Shown here: one piece after another, positions 18,855-27,367 of the stretch
Position numbering within the stretch: the first letter of the stretch is position 1
Layout of the letters: every line of letters starts with the position of its first letter
NCBI RefSeq assembly: GCF_017743865.1
Contig: NZ_JAGHRJ010000001.1
Location: forward strand, 620,001 to 684,000
Direction: 5' to 3'
Source of the DNA: Labrenzia sp. R4_2
Lineage (GTDB): Bacteria > Pseudomonadota > Alphaproteobacteria > Rhizobiales > Stappiaceae
DNA length: 64,000 nt
The notes under the pieces: model-generated
The model's input: only the letters and a program-made list of their open reading frames with translations
Databases searched by the model: none
What the model was told of the DNA's origin: nothing
Position numbers and translations under genes: made by a program

Positions 18855-19355
18855 ATGAGCCGCTTGGACAGTTTTATCCGCCGCATGACCTCTCAGAAGA
18901 TCATTCTTGAGTACCTTGTCGACAAGGTGAACGAGGTTGAAGGGCCCATTCTGGAGCTGGGGCTGGGCAACGGCCGGACATACGATCACTTGCGGGAAAT
19001 CTATCCGAACAAGGAAATTTTCGTTTTCGATCATGCCTTGACGTGCCACCCGAGCTGCGCACCGGATGCAGAGCACATGATCCAGGGCGACATTCGGGAC
19101 ACGCTGGCGTTCTGCGGGCCACGCGTTGGCGGTAAGGCATCTTTTGCGCATATTGATATTGGTTCCGGCGACCCGACCACGGATCTGGCGACCGTTCATT
19201 GGCTCGCGCCGATGATTGACGAGCGGATGGCGGTCGGCGGCTATATCCTGACCGGTCTGGAACTGAAGCTGCCAAATTTCGAGTATTTGCCGAACCCAGA
19301 GGGGATCAAGGCGGACCGGAACTTCATCTACCGGAAGACTTCCGAAGCTCAATAA
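18855..19355 (+). CDS. Class I SAM-dependent methyltransferase-like protein
   Basis: The start is ATG 18855 with AGGA eight bases upstream (a GTG at 18822 lies inside the palindrome and is unlikely); the product is 166 residues. The SAM-binding motif I is GPILELGLGNGRTYDHL, followed by an acidic end of strand 2 (EIFVFDHAL) and an HMIQGDIRDTL segment for motif II. A later strand FAHIDIGSGDPTTDL fits the family. It is shorter than usual methyltransferases and lacks an obvious substrate domain. It sits 24 bp before the CoA-transferase gene and may form an operon with it and the Nudix gene. The substrate is unknown. Confidence 0.75.
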   Translation: MSRLDSFIRRMTSQKIILEYLVDKVNEVEGPILELGLGNGRTYDHLREIYPNKEIFVFDHALTCHPSCAPDAEHMIQGDIRDTLAFCGPRVGGKASFAHIDIGSGDPTTDLATVHWLAPMIDERMAVGGYILTGLELKLPNFEYLPNPEGIKADRNFIYRKTSEAQ

Positions 19356-19379
19356 CAGCGGACATCAAGGACATACCAA

Positions 19380-20558
19380 ATGACTGCGCCGCTTAAAGGC
19401 ATCAAAGTCGTCGAACTGGCCCGGATTTTGGCGGGGCCGTGGATTGGTCAGACGCTTGCGGATCTCGGCGCCGACGTCATCAAGGTTGAAGCCACGCAGG
19501 GCGACGACACGCGTGGCTGGGGCCCGCCGTTCCTGACCACAGAAGACGGTGAGCCGAGTGATGCGGCTTATTTTCATTCCTGCAACCGTGGCAAGCGCTC
19601 GATCACGGTCGATTTCCGGACCGAGGAAGGCCAGGAAGTTGTTCGCAAACTCGTCGCGGATGCAGACGTTCTGGTCGAAAATTTCAAGGTCGGCGGGCTG
19701 GCCAAATACGGCCTTGATTATGAGAGCCTGTCAAAGGTCAATCCGAAGCTGATCTATTGTTCTGTCACCGGATTTGGTCAGGACGGACCTTATGCTCACC
19801 GCGCCGGGTATGACTTTATGATCCAGGGCATGGGCGGCATCATGGATCTCACCGGCGATCCGGATGGATCCCCGCAAAAGATCGGCGTTGCCTTCGCTGA
19901 CATCTTTACTGGCCTTTACGGTGTGATCGGCGTGTTGGCCGCGCTCCGCCGCCGTGATGAGACCGGGGAGGGAGAATGGGTCGACATGGCGCTTTTGGAC
20001 GCCCAGGTCGGCGTTCTGGCAAACCAGGCGCTCAACTATTTCGTGACTGGCAAAACCCCAAAGCGGCTGGGCAATGCGCACCCCAACATTGTGCCGTATC
20101 AGGTCTTTCCTGCCAGTGATGGCCACCTCATCATCGCGGTGGGCAATGACGGGCAATACAAGCGCCTGTGCAGTGTGCTCGGCCGTCCGGAGCTTGCAGA
20201 CGATCCAAAGTTTGCAACGAATGCCGCCCGGGTTGCGTCCAGAACGGAACTGGTTGCGATCTTGACAGAAGAGACGGCGGCCCGGGCGCGGGATGATCTC
20301 CTCGCGGCTCTGGAAATGGAAGGGGTTCCAGCCGGCCCGATCAATTCGGTGCAAGACGTCTTTGAAGACAAGCAGATTAATCACCGGGAGATGAAAGTCG
20401 ACCTGCCTGCAACGGATGTGGAGGGTGGGACTGTAACATCAGTCCGGACGCCAATTCGGTTCAAGAACGGATCGCTAGTCCTTGAGCGGGCTGCACCCGC
20501 ACTTGGTGAACACACCGCCGAGATCCTGGCTGAGCTTGGTTTGACGGACAAAGGCTGA
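19380..20558 (+). CDS. CaiB/BaiF family (class III) CoA-transferase
   Basis: The 392-residue protein matches the family in length. It opens with the typical LKGIKVVELARILAGPWIGQTLADLGADVIKVE, where LADLGADVIKVE marks the CoA-binding region, then has FHSCNRGKRSITVDF and the catalytic Asp near residue 174 in GVAFADIFTGLYG, where an acyl-aspartyl anhydride forms in characterised members (formyl-CoA, carnitine and bile-acid CoA-transferases). The GSPQKIGV segment before the Asp is also usual. It moves CoA between carboxylic acids in the cytoplasm. The substrate cannot be predicted, because this family is often misnamed formyl-CoA transferase and no oxalate genes are near. Confidence 0.9.
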   Translation: MTAPLKGIKVVELARILAGPWIGQTLADLGADVIKVEATQGDDTRGWGPPFLTTEDGEPSDAAYFHSCNRGKRSITVDFRTEEGQEVVRKLVADADVLVENFKVGGLAKYGLDYESLSKVNPKLIYCSVTGFGQDGPYAHRAGYDFMIQGMGGIMDLTGDPDGSPQKIGVAFADIFTGLYGVIGVLAALRRRDETGEGEWVDMALLDAQVGVLANQALNYFVTGKTPKRLGNAHPNIVPYQVFPASDGHLIIAVGNDGQYKRLCSVLGRPELADDPKFATNAARVASRTELVAILTEETAARARDDLLAALEMEGVPAGPINSVQDVFEDKQINHREMKVDLPATDVEGGTVTSVRTPIRFKNGSLVLERAAPALGEHTAEILAELGLTDKG

Positions 20559-20563
20559 TCTCA

Positions 20564-21169
20564 ATGAGCGCGCCGGTGAAGGAGACTGACTTCCTCAAGA
20601 TCCTGAACGATGAGCTTTTGTCGGACAATTGGGGCACGGTCACCAAGTACACGCTTGATTACCGGCGCCGGGACGGAAACTGGCAGCGGCAGACCCGCGA
20701 AGTCTATGACCGGGGCCATGGTGCGGCGTGCTTGTTGCACAATCCGGAAACAGGCTGTGTTCTTCTAACGCGTCAATTCCGCTTGCCCGTTTGGCTCACT
20801 GATGGTTCCGCGGCGTTCATCGAAGCACCGGCTGGCTTGCTTGAAGGTGCGCACCCGGAAGAGCGGATGCGTGCGGAGTTGATGGAAGAAACCGGCTTTG
20901 AAGTGTCGGAGCTGGAACATCTCTTCGATCTGCAAATGAGCCCCGGGTCCATTACGGAGGTCTTGTCCTATTTCCGAGGCTGCTATCAGGAGCGCCACCG
21001 GACAGGTGAGGGGGGCGGTGCTGAAAGCGAAGGAGAGGACATCGAAGTGCTCCATATTCCACTGGAAGAGGCGCTTCAGATGGTGTCCGATGGTCGTATC
21101 CGGGATGCCAAAACGGTGATTCTCTTGCAGGATCTGGAATTGCGTGAACTTCGAGCCGCAAAAGACTGA
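20564..21169 (+). CDS. nudK: NudK-like Nudix hydrolase (GDP-mannose pyrophosphatase type)
   Basis: This 201-residue Nudix protein starts 6 bp after the CoA-transferase. The Nudix helix is AGLLEGAHPEERMRAELMEETGF; it keeps the EExG core but has Ala at the usual first Arg and Glu positions, as NudK-type proteins do. Strong NudK features follow: DLQMSPGSITEVLSYF, a GGG-acidic loop, EDIEVLHIPLEEAL and GRIRDAKTVILL. Enterobacterial NudK (about 191 aa) splits GDP-mannose to GMP and mannose-1-phosphate; ADP-ribose pyrophosphatases are related and cannot be excluded. The enzyme is cytosolic and acts as a dimer in the family. Confidence 0.82.
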   Translation: MSAPVKETDFLKILNDELLSDNWGTVTKYTLDYRRRDGNWQRQTREVYDRGHGAACLLHNPETGCVLLTRQFRLPVWLTDGSAAFIEAPAGLLEGAHPEERMRAELMEETGFEVSELEHLFDLQMSPGSITEVLSYFRGCYQERHRTGEGGGAESEGEDIEVLHIPLEEALQMVSDGRIRDAKTVILLQDLELRELRAAKD

Positions 21170-21272
21170 AGCCGCAGGGGAAACAATCGGATGGTATTCT
21201 TCGCGGCGGCTGCCTTAATTTGAAGGCAACTGTCAGGCATTACGATTTTAGGCAAACTCAGGACGGAGCCAG

Positions 21273-23153
21273 ATGGCGCTGAATTTTCGCAAACCCCGGC
21301 GTGTCCGGCTGCAGCTGACGACGATCGTCGGGCTCGGCTTCGGTGGGTTTGTGGCATTGGCCATCGGATTGGTCCTGGCCCTCTCAGTGACCGCCAATTT
21401 CCAGAACACCTTCTCCCTGTTGAACGACAAGACGATCTTGAGCACGCAGTCGCTTGAGACCCAGGTGCGCACGCATTTCCAGTCAGTTGAAAATGCGGTG
21501 GTTGGCTTGAAGCCTTTCTTCGAAGACGGCACCTTGTCGATCGAGGATCGCAACCGGATCTACGAAGATTTTTCCATTGCATTGCAGACCAACACGGACC
21601 TAACCACGCTGGCGATCACTTATGCAGATGGCCGACGTCTCGGGGTCTACAGGGCAAAAAATGGCAAACTGTGGCGGATCAATTCGGACGCGCCGCCGCC
21701 CGGCATGAGAGATGAAGTCGTCCCGGTGCTCTCCGCTGACAGCCCACCGACATGGGGCCCGATCATGCGGCATGAAGTGGGGCTCTTTGCCAACGTCTCC
21801 GCGCCGTTGGTGCATGATGGTGAAATGTTTGCCGTGCTAACGGCGGCAACCACGATGGAAAACCTGTCGATCATCGTTGCCAGCCAGGATGAGGGCGTCA
21901 ACAACACCGTCTTCATCCTCGATGGCAACGGAGATGTCCTGATGCACTCCGATGCGGACTGGATTCAGACCGGCGGCAGCATTTCCGAAAACCTGCCGGG
22001 GTCATGGGACACAATTGGTGACCCGGTCTTGGCTGCAATGGGCGATGAAACAAAACTCGAAGAGTTTGAGCGCGCTTCAGAGCTCGGGATCGACGTTTCA
22101 ATCATTGAAGCGGCCGAGGATGAGTATTTGATGATGCGCCGAATTGTTCCCGGTTTCAGTGATCAACCTCTGACGGTTGGGCAATATTACCTTGGCGCAA
22201 CGGTTTCGCGGGAGGTAAGGCGATTGGCGGGATCCGGCTTTGTCGGACTGGGCGCTTTGGTCATCTCCGTCCTCATCGCGATCTGGATGGGGCGCCGGGT
22301 CTCCAGACCGCTGCGCAACCTTGCACGTCAGTCCGAGCGGGTCGCGACCCTGTCGCTTCAAGACGTTGAGCCACTGCCGCGCAGCCGCGTCGTGGAGATG
22401 GATCAGGTCGCCTCTGCCTTCAATGCGATGGTGGAAGGCCTCAAGGCCATGAACACCTATGTGCCGCGGTCTTTGTTCATCAAGCTCATGCGTCTCGGCG
22501 GGCAAAAGGCAGCCGAGGCCCGCAAGGCGGAGCTGACGATCCTCTTTACCGACATCGTGGGTTTCACGGCGCTTTCTGAAAATATGAGCGCTGAACAGGC
22601 TGCGGCGCTTCTCAATCAGCATTTTGCGATTTTGGTCGATGCGGTGGAGAGCGAGGGTGGCACGGTCGACAAGTTTATGGGTGACGGGATGCTGGCATTC
22701 TTCGGCGCGCCGGATGACCAGCCGGATCACGCAGAAGCAGCCGTCCGGACAGCCCGGCGCATTGCAGCCGCCCAAATGCAGGCAAACGAAACGGCCAAAG
22801 CCGAAGGTGGTGTGACGCTGAGGATGCGGATCGGGATCCACACGGGACCGGTGCTGGTTGGCAATGTTGGCGCTCTGGACCGGTGGAACTACACGGTGGT
22901 CGGCGACACCGTGAACGCGGCGGAACGGCTGCAGCATTTGGGCAGGGAAGTGGCCGGTGAGCCGGAGATAACAATTCTGGCAAGCGCAGAAACCGTATGC
23001 CGGTTGCCGAATGAACACAGCCAGACAGAGGTCGGCGAACATTACCTGCGTGGCCGGTCCGGGCGGATGGAAGTCTACTGGCTTGCGCCAAGGGCGACCG
23101 ACGTGTTGCCCGCAAATGAAGCATCGAAAGCGCCGGTTTCCGCAGCGGAGTAA
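21273..23153 (+). CDS. Membrane-bound class III adenylate/guanylate cyclase with extracytoplasmic sensor
   Basis: The start is ATG 21273 with GGAG five bases upstream; 626 residues. A first helix lies at about 20-42; the extracytoplasmic region (about 45-315) resembles a Cache sensor (SENLPGSWDTIGDP, GQYYLGATVS); a second helix at about 320-340 leads into a HAMP-like linker. The cyclase domain (about 415-600) has both metal aspartates (LFTDIVGFTALSE and VDKFMGDGMLAFFG), the purine-contact Lys in DKFMGDG, and WNYTVVGDTVNAAERL with Asp/Thr, the pattern of adenylate rather than guanylate cyclases. It probably makes cAMP in response to a periplasmic ligand. The CRP-type site 60 bp beyond its stop makes a link with the following transporter attractive. 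Confidence 0.92.
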   Translation: MALNFRKPRRVRLQLTTIVGLGFGGFVALAIGLVLALSVTANFQNTFSLLNDKTILSTQSLETQVRTHFQSVENAVVGLKPFFEDGTLSIEDRNRIYEDFSIALQTNTDLTTLAITYADGRRLGVYRAKNGKLWRINSDAPPPGMRDEVVPVLSADSPPTWGPIMRHEVGLFANVSAPLVHDGEMFAVLTAATTMENLSIIVASQDEGVNNTVFILDGNGDVLMHSDADWIQTGGSISENLPGSWDTIGDPVLAAMGDETKLEEFERASELGIDVSIIEAAEDEYLMMRRIVPGFSDQPLTVGQYYLGATVSREVRRLAGSGFVGLGALVISVLIAIWMGRRVSRPLRNLARQSERVATLSLQDVEPLPRSRVVEMDQVASAFNAMVEGLKAMNTYVPRSLFIKLMRLGGQKAAEARKAELTILFTDIVGFTALSENMSAEQAAALLNQHFAILVDAVESEGGTVDKFMGDGMLAFFGAPDDQPDHAEAAVRTARRIAAAQMQANETAKAEGGVTLRMRIGIHTGPVLVGNVGALDRWNYTVVGDTVNAAERLQHLGREVAGEPEITILASAETVCRLPNEHSQTEVGEHYLRGRSGRMEVYWLAPRATDVLPANEASKAPVSAAE

Positions 23154-23212
23154 CCGCCTTCAATTCGTAACGTGTGTGTAAGTTGCGCGTATGATAGGCA
23201 TTATCAGGTTGA

Positions 23213-23228
23213 CGTGATCTAGATCACA
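23213..23228. promoter_or_regulatory. Near-perfect CRP-type operator (cGTGATCTAGATCACA)
   Basis: The central GTGATCTAGATCAC is a perfect 14-bp palindrome. The 16-bp site differs from the ideal cAMP-CRP sequence TGTGATCTAGATCACA only at its first base. It lies 110 bp before the ABC-transporter start. A possible -10 hexamer TAATAC at 23255-23260 would put the site centre about 46 bases before transcription start, close to a class II activator position, but that promoter is weakly supported. Confidence 0.72.
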
Positions 23229-23337
23229 GCACCGCTTCCGGATTATTGCGTTGCTAATACAGCGTAAATTTGGTTGTCTTTGTTTCGCAACACAGGCTGG
23301 GTAAGCATCAGTGCGATAACCTTGGCCCGGGAGGAAT

Positions 23338-25230
23338 TTGACGGTGAATGTTCTCTCCATCGAGGGATTGACGGTAGAGTTTAATACTGCCGAGGGACGG
23401 ACCAAGGCGGTCAACGATGTTTCCTTCGTGGTCCCGGAGAACAAGACAGTTGCACTTGTCGGGGAATCGGGTTCTGGGAAGACGGTTATCTCCCAGACAA
23501 TTATGGGCCTTTTGCCGTCGATCGCTTCGGTGACATCGGGAAAAGTGATCCTGTCCGATCCGACAGGCGCAGAACCGCCGGTCGACATTGCCTCGCTGGA
23601 CCGCAAGGGGCCGCAGATGCGCCATCTGCGCGGCAACCGTGTTGCGATTATCTTTCAGGAGCCGATGACCTCTCTGTCGCCGTTGCATACGATTGGCGAT
23701 CAGATCGGCGAGGCCGCAAAACTCCACCGCGACGTGTCCGCACCGGAAGCGCGCGAACTGACCCAGGAAATGTTGCGTCTGGTTCAGTTTCCAGATCCCG
23801 CAAGGGCCCTGGACACATACCCGTTCGAGTTGTCCGGTGGTCTGCGTCAGCGTGCCATGATTTCCATGGCGATGATCTGCAATCCGGCACTTCTAATTGC
23901 CGATGAGCCCACCACTGCATTGGACGTGACGATCCAGGCGGAAATTCTCAAGCTTATCAAGGATGTGCAGTCCGAACTTCGAATGTCGGTTTTGATGATC
24001 ACCCACGACTTCGGGGTGGTGGCCAATATGGCCGATGAAATTGCCGTGATTTATCATGGTCGGATTATGGAAAAAGGCACAGCCGAGCAGCTGTTTGGCA
24101 ACCCTCAGCACGACTACCTGAAGGCGCTCCTGAACGCGGTGCCCGGCTTCCATATGGACAAGTCCGAACGATTGGTCCCCATCAGGCCGATTGAAGTGAA
24201 GTCAGAAGACCTGACCCGAAACCGCCCGAAATGCGATGTCCTGCCGGGCGAGACCTTGATGGAAATGCGCGGTGTCACCAAGGAATTCACCCTGCGCAAG
24301 GGGTCGTTGTTCAGCGGCAAGCCAAAGACGCTCAAGGCGCTGGATAACATCAACCTCACCATCAAACGCGGCGAATGCCTGGGGCTCGTGGGCGAGTCCG
24401 GCTCGGGCAAGACCACTGCCGCGAAGGCGATCCTGCGTGCCCTCCATCTGGAACGCGGCGAGGTTGTTTATAACCGGGGCAAGGGTCTGGAAAACATTGC
24501 CGATCTGACCGGCGATGATCTGATGGACTACCGGCGGCGGGTTCAGCTGATATTCCAGGACCCGTTCTCGTCGCTCAACCCGCGCATGACAATCAACGAT
24601 ATTCTGGCAGAGCCCTTTGAAGTCCACGGGATCGGTACAGCGGAAGAGCGCTCTGAACGTGTCCGCAGCTTGATAAGCCTGGTCGGCCTTGATCCGCGGT
24701 TTCTGCGGCGCTATCCGCATTCGTTTTCCGGCGGTCAGCGGCAGCGGATTGGCATTGCCCGGGCGCTTGCGCTCAATCCGGAGTTCATCCTGTGCGATGA
24801 GCCGACATCGGCTCTGGATGTGTCAGTGCAGGCGCAGATCCTGAACCTCCTTCAGGATCTGAAGCGCGACCTCAATCTGACATACTTGTTTGTCAGCCAT
24901 AACCTTGCGGTCGTCGACTATATTGCCGACCGGATCGCCGTGATGTGCCGTGGACGGCTGGTGGAGCTTGGAGAAACGCGCGAAGTCGTGTCCAATCCGC
25001 TTCACCCATACACAAAAGCCTTGTTGTCTGCGGTGCCGGAACCTGATCTTTCGACGCCGCTTGATTTCTCGGCACTGGATGCCAATCGCGCATCCGAACC
25101 GCACCTGTGGCCGGAGCCATTCCGCGTCACCAATGAAGATGTTCCGTCGTTATTTGAGATGGAACCAGAGCATTTTGTCTGTGCACCCGGTCTTAAGAAT
25201 GCCGGAGCACTTGAGGGGACTGCAGCATGA
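23338..25230 (+). CDS. ABC importer ATPase with two fused nucleotide-binding domains
   Basis: The 630-residue protein joins the DppD-like and DppF-like ATPases of the peptide/nickel/oligosaccharide importer class in one chain. NBD1 has Walker A GESGSGKTVISQ near residue 40 and signature LSGGLRQRAM; NBD2 has Walker A GESGSGKTTAAKA near 353 and signature FSGGQRQRIGIARAL. Both Walker B strands (LLIADEPTTALDV, FILCDEPTSALDV) and H-loops (MITHDFG, FVSHNLA) are intact, so both sites should hydrolyse ATP. The start is TTG 23338, three bases after GGAGG, or GTG 23344, nine bases after it. It overlaps the binding-protein gene by ATGA, showing translational coupling. It acts at the inner membrane with the permeases at 27368 and 28390. 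Confidence 0.94.
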   Translation: MTVNVLSIEGLTVEFNTAEGRTKAVNDVSFVVPENKTVALVGESGSGKTVISQTIMGLLPSIASVTSGKVILSDPTGAEPPVDIASLDRKGPQMRHLRGNRVAIIFQEPMTSLSPLHTIGDQIGEAAKLHRDVSAPEARELTQEMLRLVQFPDPARALDTYPFELSGGLRQRAMISMAMICNPALLIADEPTTALDVTIQAEILKLIKDVQSELRMSVLMITHDFGVVANMADEIAVIYHGRIMEKGTAEQLFGNPQHDYLKALLNAVPGFHMDKSERLVPIRPIEVKSEDLTRNRPKCDVLPGETLMEMRGVTKEFTLRKGSLFSGKPKTLKALDNINLTIKRGECLGLVGESGSGKTTAAKAILRALHLERGEVVYNRGKGLENIADLTGDDLMDYRRRVQLIFQDPFSSLNPRMTINDILAEPFEVHGIGTAEERSERVRSLISLVGLDPRFLRRYPHSFSGGQRQRIGIARALALNPEFILCDEPTSALDVSVQAQILNLLQDLKRDLNLTYLFVSHNLAVVDYIADRIAVMCRGRLVELGETREVVSNPLHPYTKALLSAVPEPDLSTPLDFSALDANRASEPHLWPEPFRVTNEDVPSLFEMEPEHFVCAPGLKNAGALEGTAA

Positions 25231-27113
25231 AACTGAAACGCATTCTTGGTGGAGGTGTCTTCCTTGCCGCTTTTGCGCTGGCCGGGCCAGCGTCCGCGCT
25301 GGATCTTGAAGAAACTCCGGGCCTGGATCCGAAGCTTCCGCCTGTGGCCGAACGGGTTCCGTCAGAGCCGCTGATCGTTGACCTTGAAGCAAAGGGCCGC
25401 ACGGTTGGCGAACATGGTGGCAAGCTGAACACCTTGATCGGACGGGCCAAGGATGTTCGCCTCATCAACGTGTGGGGTTATGCGCGCCTGATGGGGTACA
25501 CCGAAGACCTCGAGTTGGTGCCGGACATTCTGGAAAGCGTTGATGTTGAGGAAGGACGCATCTTCACGCTGCACACGCGCGAAGGGCACAAATGGTCCGA
25601 TGGCCATCCATTCGGTGCGGAAGACATCCGGTACTATTTTGAAGATGTTGTCAGCAATCCCGAGCTGACACCATCAGGCCTGCCGCCGTTCCTGCTGGCC
25701 GACGGAAAAGGGCCAAAGTTCGAGGTTCTTGACGAGACGACTGTCCGGTTTACCTGGGATGCGCCGAACCCGCTGTTTCTGACAGAGCTTGCCAAGGCGC
25801 GCCCGCCGTTTATCTACCGGCCTGCGCATTATCTGAAACAGTTCCATGAAAAATACGGCGATCCGGAGACCATCGCGGCGGAAGCTGAGAAGGTAAAGGC
25901 CCGCAGCTGGGCACCGCTGCACAACAAGAAGGACGACATGTACAGCGCGCGCAATGTCGACCTTCCCAGTCTGCAGCCATGGGTCCGCAGGGACGACAGC
26001 AGCGACCTTCGGTTCATTCTTGTGCGGAACCCGTTTTATCACCGGGTAGACTCGACCGGACAGCAGCTGCCCTACATCGACGAAATTATCATGACGGTTG
26101 CCGATGGAAAGCTGATACCTGCCAAGACACAGGCCGGCGAAACCAACCTGCAGGCGCGAAACCTCAACTTCTCAGACATCACCGTTTTGAAAAAAGGCGA
26201 GAAGCTGAATGACTACATCACCGCGCTGTGGTCGAATGCCAAAGGCTCGGAGATGTCGATCCTGCCGAACCTCACGGTCAAGGATCCGGTTTGGCGGAAA
26301 CTGATGCGCGACACCCGGTTCCGCCGTGCATTGTCGCTTGGCATTGACAGGACGTTGTTGAACCGGGTTTTGTTCTTCGGTCTTGGAACGCCTGGCAATG
26401 ACACGGTCTTGAGTCAGAGCCCGCTGCATCAGCCGGAGTTCACCACCAAGTGGGCGGAATATGATGTCGATCAAGCCAACGCGCTTCTTGATGAAATCGG
26501 TCTGACCGAGCGCAATGATGACGGCATCCGCCTGATGAGCGATGGCCGTCCGCTTGAGATCATCGTGGAGACATCCGGCGAAGACGAAACACAGTTGGAT
26601 GCGCTGGAGTTGATCGCGGAAAACTGGGCCGAGATTGGCGTCAAACTGTTCGCCAAGCCGAGCCAGCGTGACAACCTGCGGGAACGCGCGATCACCGGCG
26701 AACTCGTGATGTCGGTCTGGTGGGGCATGGAGAACGGCATCCCGACCGCGGACATGAGCCCGAATGATCTGGCACCTGTTCAGTCGGAGAGCCTGACCTG
26801 GCATGCCTGGGGCGATCACTACGAAACCAAGGGCGTGGGCGGAGAACCCATGGATTGGGCACCGGCGCAACGCCTGATGGAGCTCTATCAGTCCTGGCTG
26901 GTGTCGAAAACGAGCGAAGAGCGCGAAAAGATCTGGCAGGAAATGCTGCAGATCCATGCTGAAGAAACCATTCGCATTGGTCTGGTGTCGGGCGTACGCC
27001 AGCCGGTCGTGATCAAGGGCGTCAAGAACGTACCGCTCGAAGGCATCTACGGGTGGGATCCGGGCGCACACTACGGCATTCATCGGATGGATGAATTCTA
27101 CATGGACGAATAA
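25227..27113 (+). CDS. Family 5 extracellular solute-binding protein
   Basis: A Sec signal peptide (MKLKRILGGGVFLAAFALAG, cleavage after PASA) leads a 628-residue periplasmic protein with SBP_bac_5 character: WSDGHPFGAEDIRYYFED early and FRRALSLGIDRTLLN later. It is longer than DppA/OppA (about 510-540). The phrase NPFYHRVDSTGQQLPYIDEI resembles members of this family that bind oligosaccharides, for example cello- and xylo-oligosaccharide binding proteins of thermophiles, more than classical dipeptide binders. I therefore suggest an oligosaccharide or a large peptide/opine ligand; this is inference. The ATG overlaps the stop of the ATPase gene. Three hairpins follow its stop codon. Confidence 0.92.
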   Translation: MKLKRILGGGVFLAAFALAGPASALDLEETPGLDPKLPPVAERVPSEPLIVDLEAKGRTVGEHGGKLNTLIGRAKDVRLINVWGYARLMGYTEDLELVPDILESVDVEEGRIFTLHTREGHKWSDGHPFGAEDIRYYFEDVVSNPELTPSGLPPFLLADGKGPKFEVLDETTVRFTWDAPNPLFLTELAKARPPFIYRPAHYLKQFHEKYGDPETIAAEAEKVKARSWAPLHNKKDDMYSARNVDLPSLQPWVRRDDSSDLRFILVRNPFYHRVDSTGQQLPYIDEIIMTVADGKLIPAKTQAGETNLQARNLNFSDITVLKKGEKLNDYITALWSNAKGSEMSILPNLTVKDPVWRKLMRDTRFRRALSLGIDRTLLNRVLFFGLGTPGNDTVLSQSPLHQPEFTTKWAEYDVDQANALLDEIGLTERNDDGIRLMSDGRPLEIIVETSGEDETQLDALELIAENWAEIGVKLFAKPSQRDNLRERAITGELVMSVWWGMENGIPTADMSPNDLAPVQSESLTWHAWGDHYETKGVGGEPMDWAPAQRLMELYQSWLVSKTSEEREKIWQEMLQIHAEETIRIGLVSGVRQPVVIKGVKNVPLEGIYGWDPGAHYGIHRMDEFYMDE

Positions 27114-27129
27114 GGTTTGCGACAAGATG

Positions 27130-27157
27130 CCGGGCCGGTTCGATGGAACCGGCCCGG
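27130..27157. repeat. Intercistronic hairpin 1
   Basis: CCGGGCCGGTTC and GAACCGGCCCGG form a perfect 12-bp stem with a 4-nt loop, 16 bases after the binding-protein stop codon. With no T-run behind it, it is more likely an mRNA-stabilising element than a terminator, as known between binding-protein and permease genes. Confidence 0.75.
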
Positions 27158-27258
27158 TCGAGAACAGCGCAAGAACAGAGCGCTGTTCCGATAGTTGGAG
27201 GCGGCAAGAGAGCCAGCGGAGTTGTCAAAGCACCGTTGTCAACGAGCCGCCTCAATAA

Positions 27259-27281
27259 CCGGCAGTTTGGCTTTCTGCCGG
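27259..27281. repeat. Intercistronic hairpin 2
   Basis: CCGGCAG and CTGCCGG pair over 7 bp around a 9-nt loop in the gap between binding protein and permease. Confidence 0.55.
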
Positions 27282-27308
27282 TATGGCATTTGGGTCTTCA
27301 GCGTGGCC

Positions 27309-27333
27309 CGGCTCCCGGAATTTTTGGGAGCCG
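27309..27333. repeat. Intercistronic hairpin 3
   Basis: CGGCTCCC and GGGAGCCG pair over 8 bp around a 9-nt loop that ends in T5, about 35 bp before the permease GTG. It could shade the permease ribosome site or mark the end of a processed transcript. Confidence 0.55.
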
Positions 27334-27367
27334 TGAAGCGGAAGATCCGAGGCTGAGGGGAAATTAG

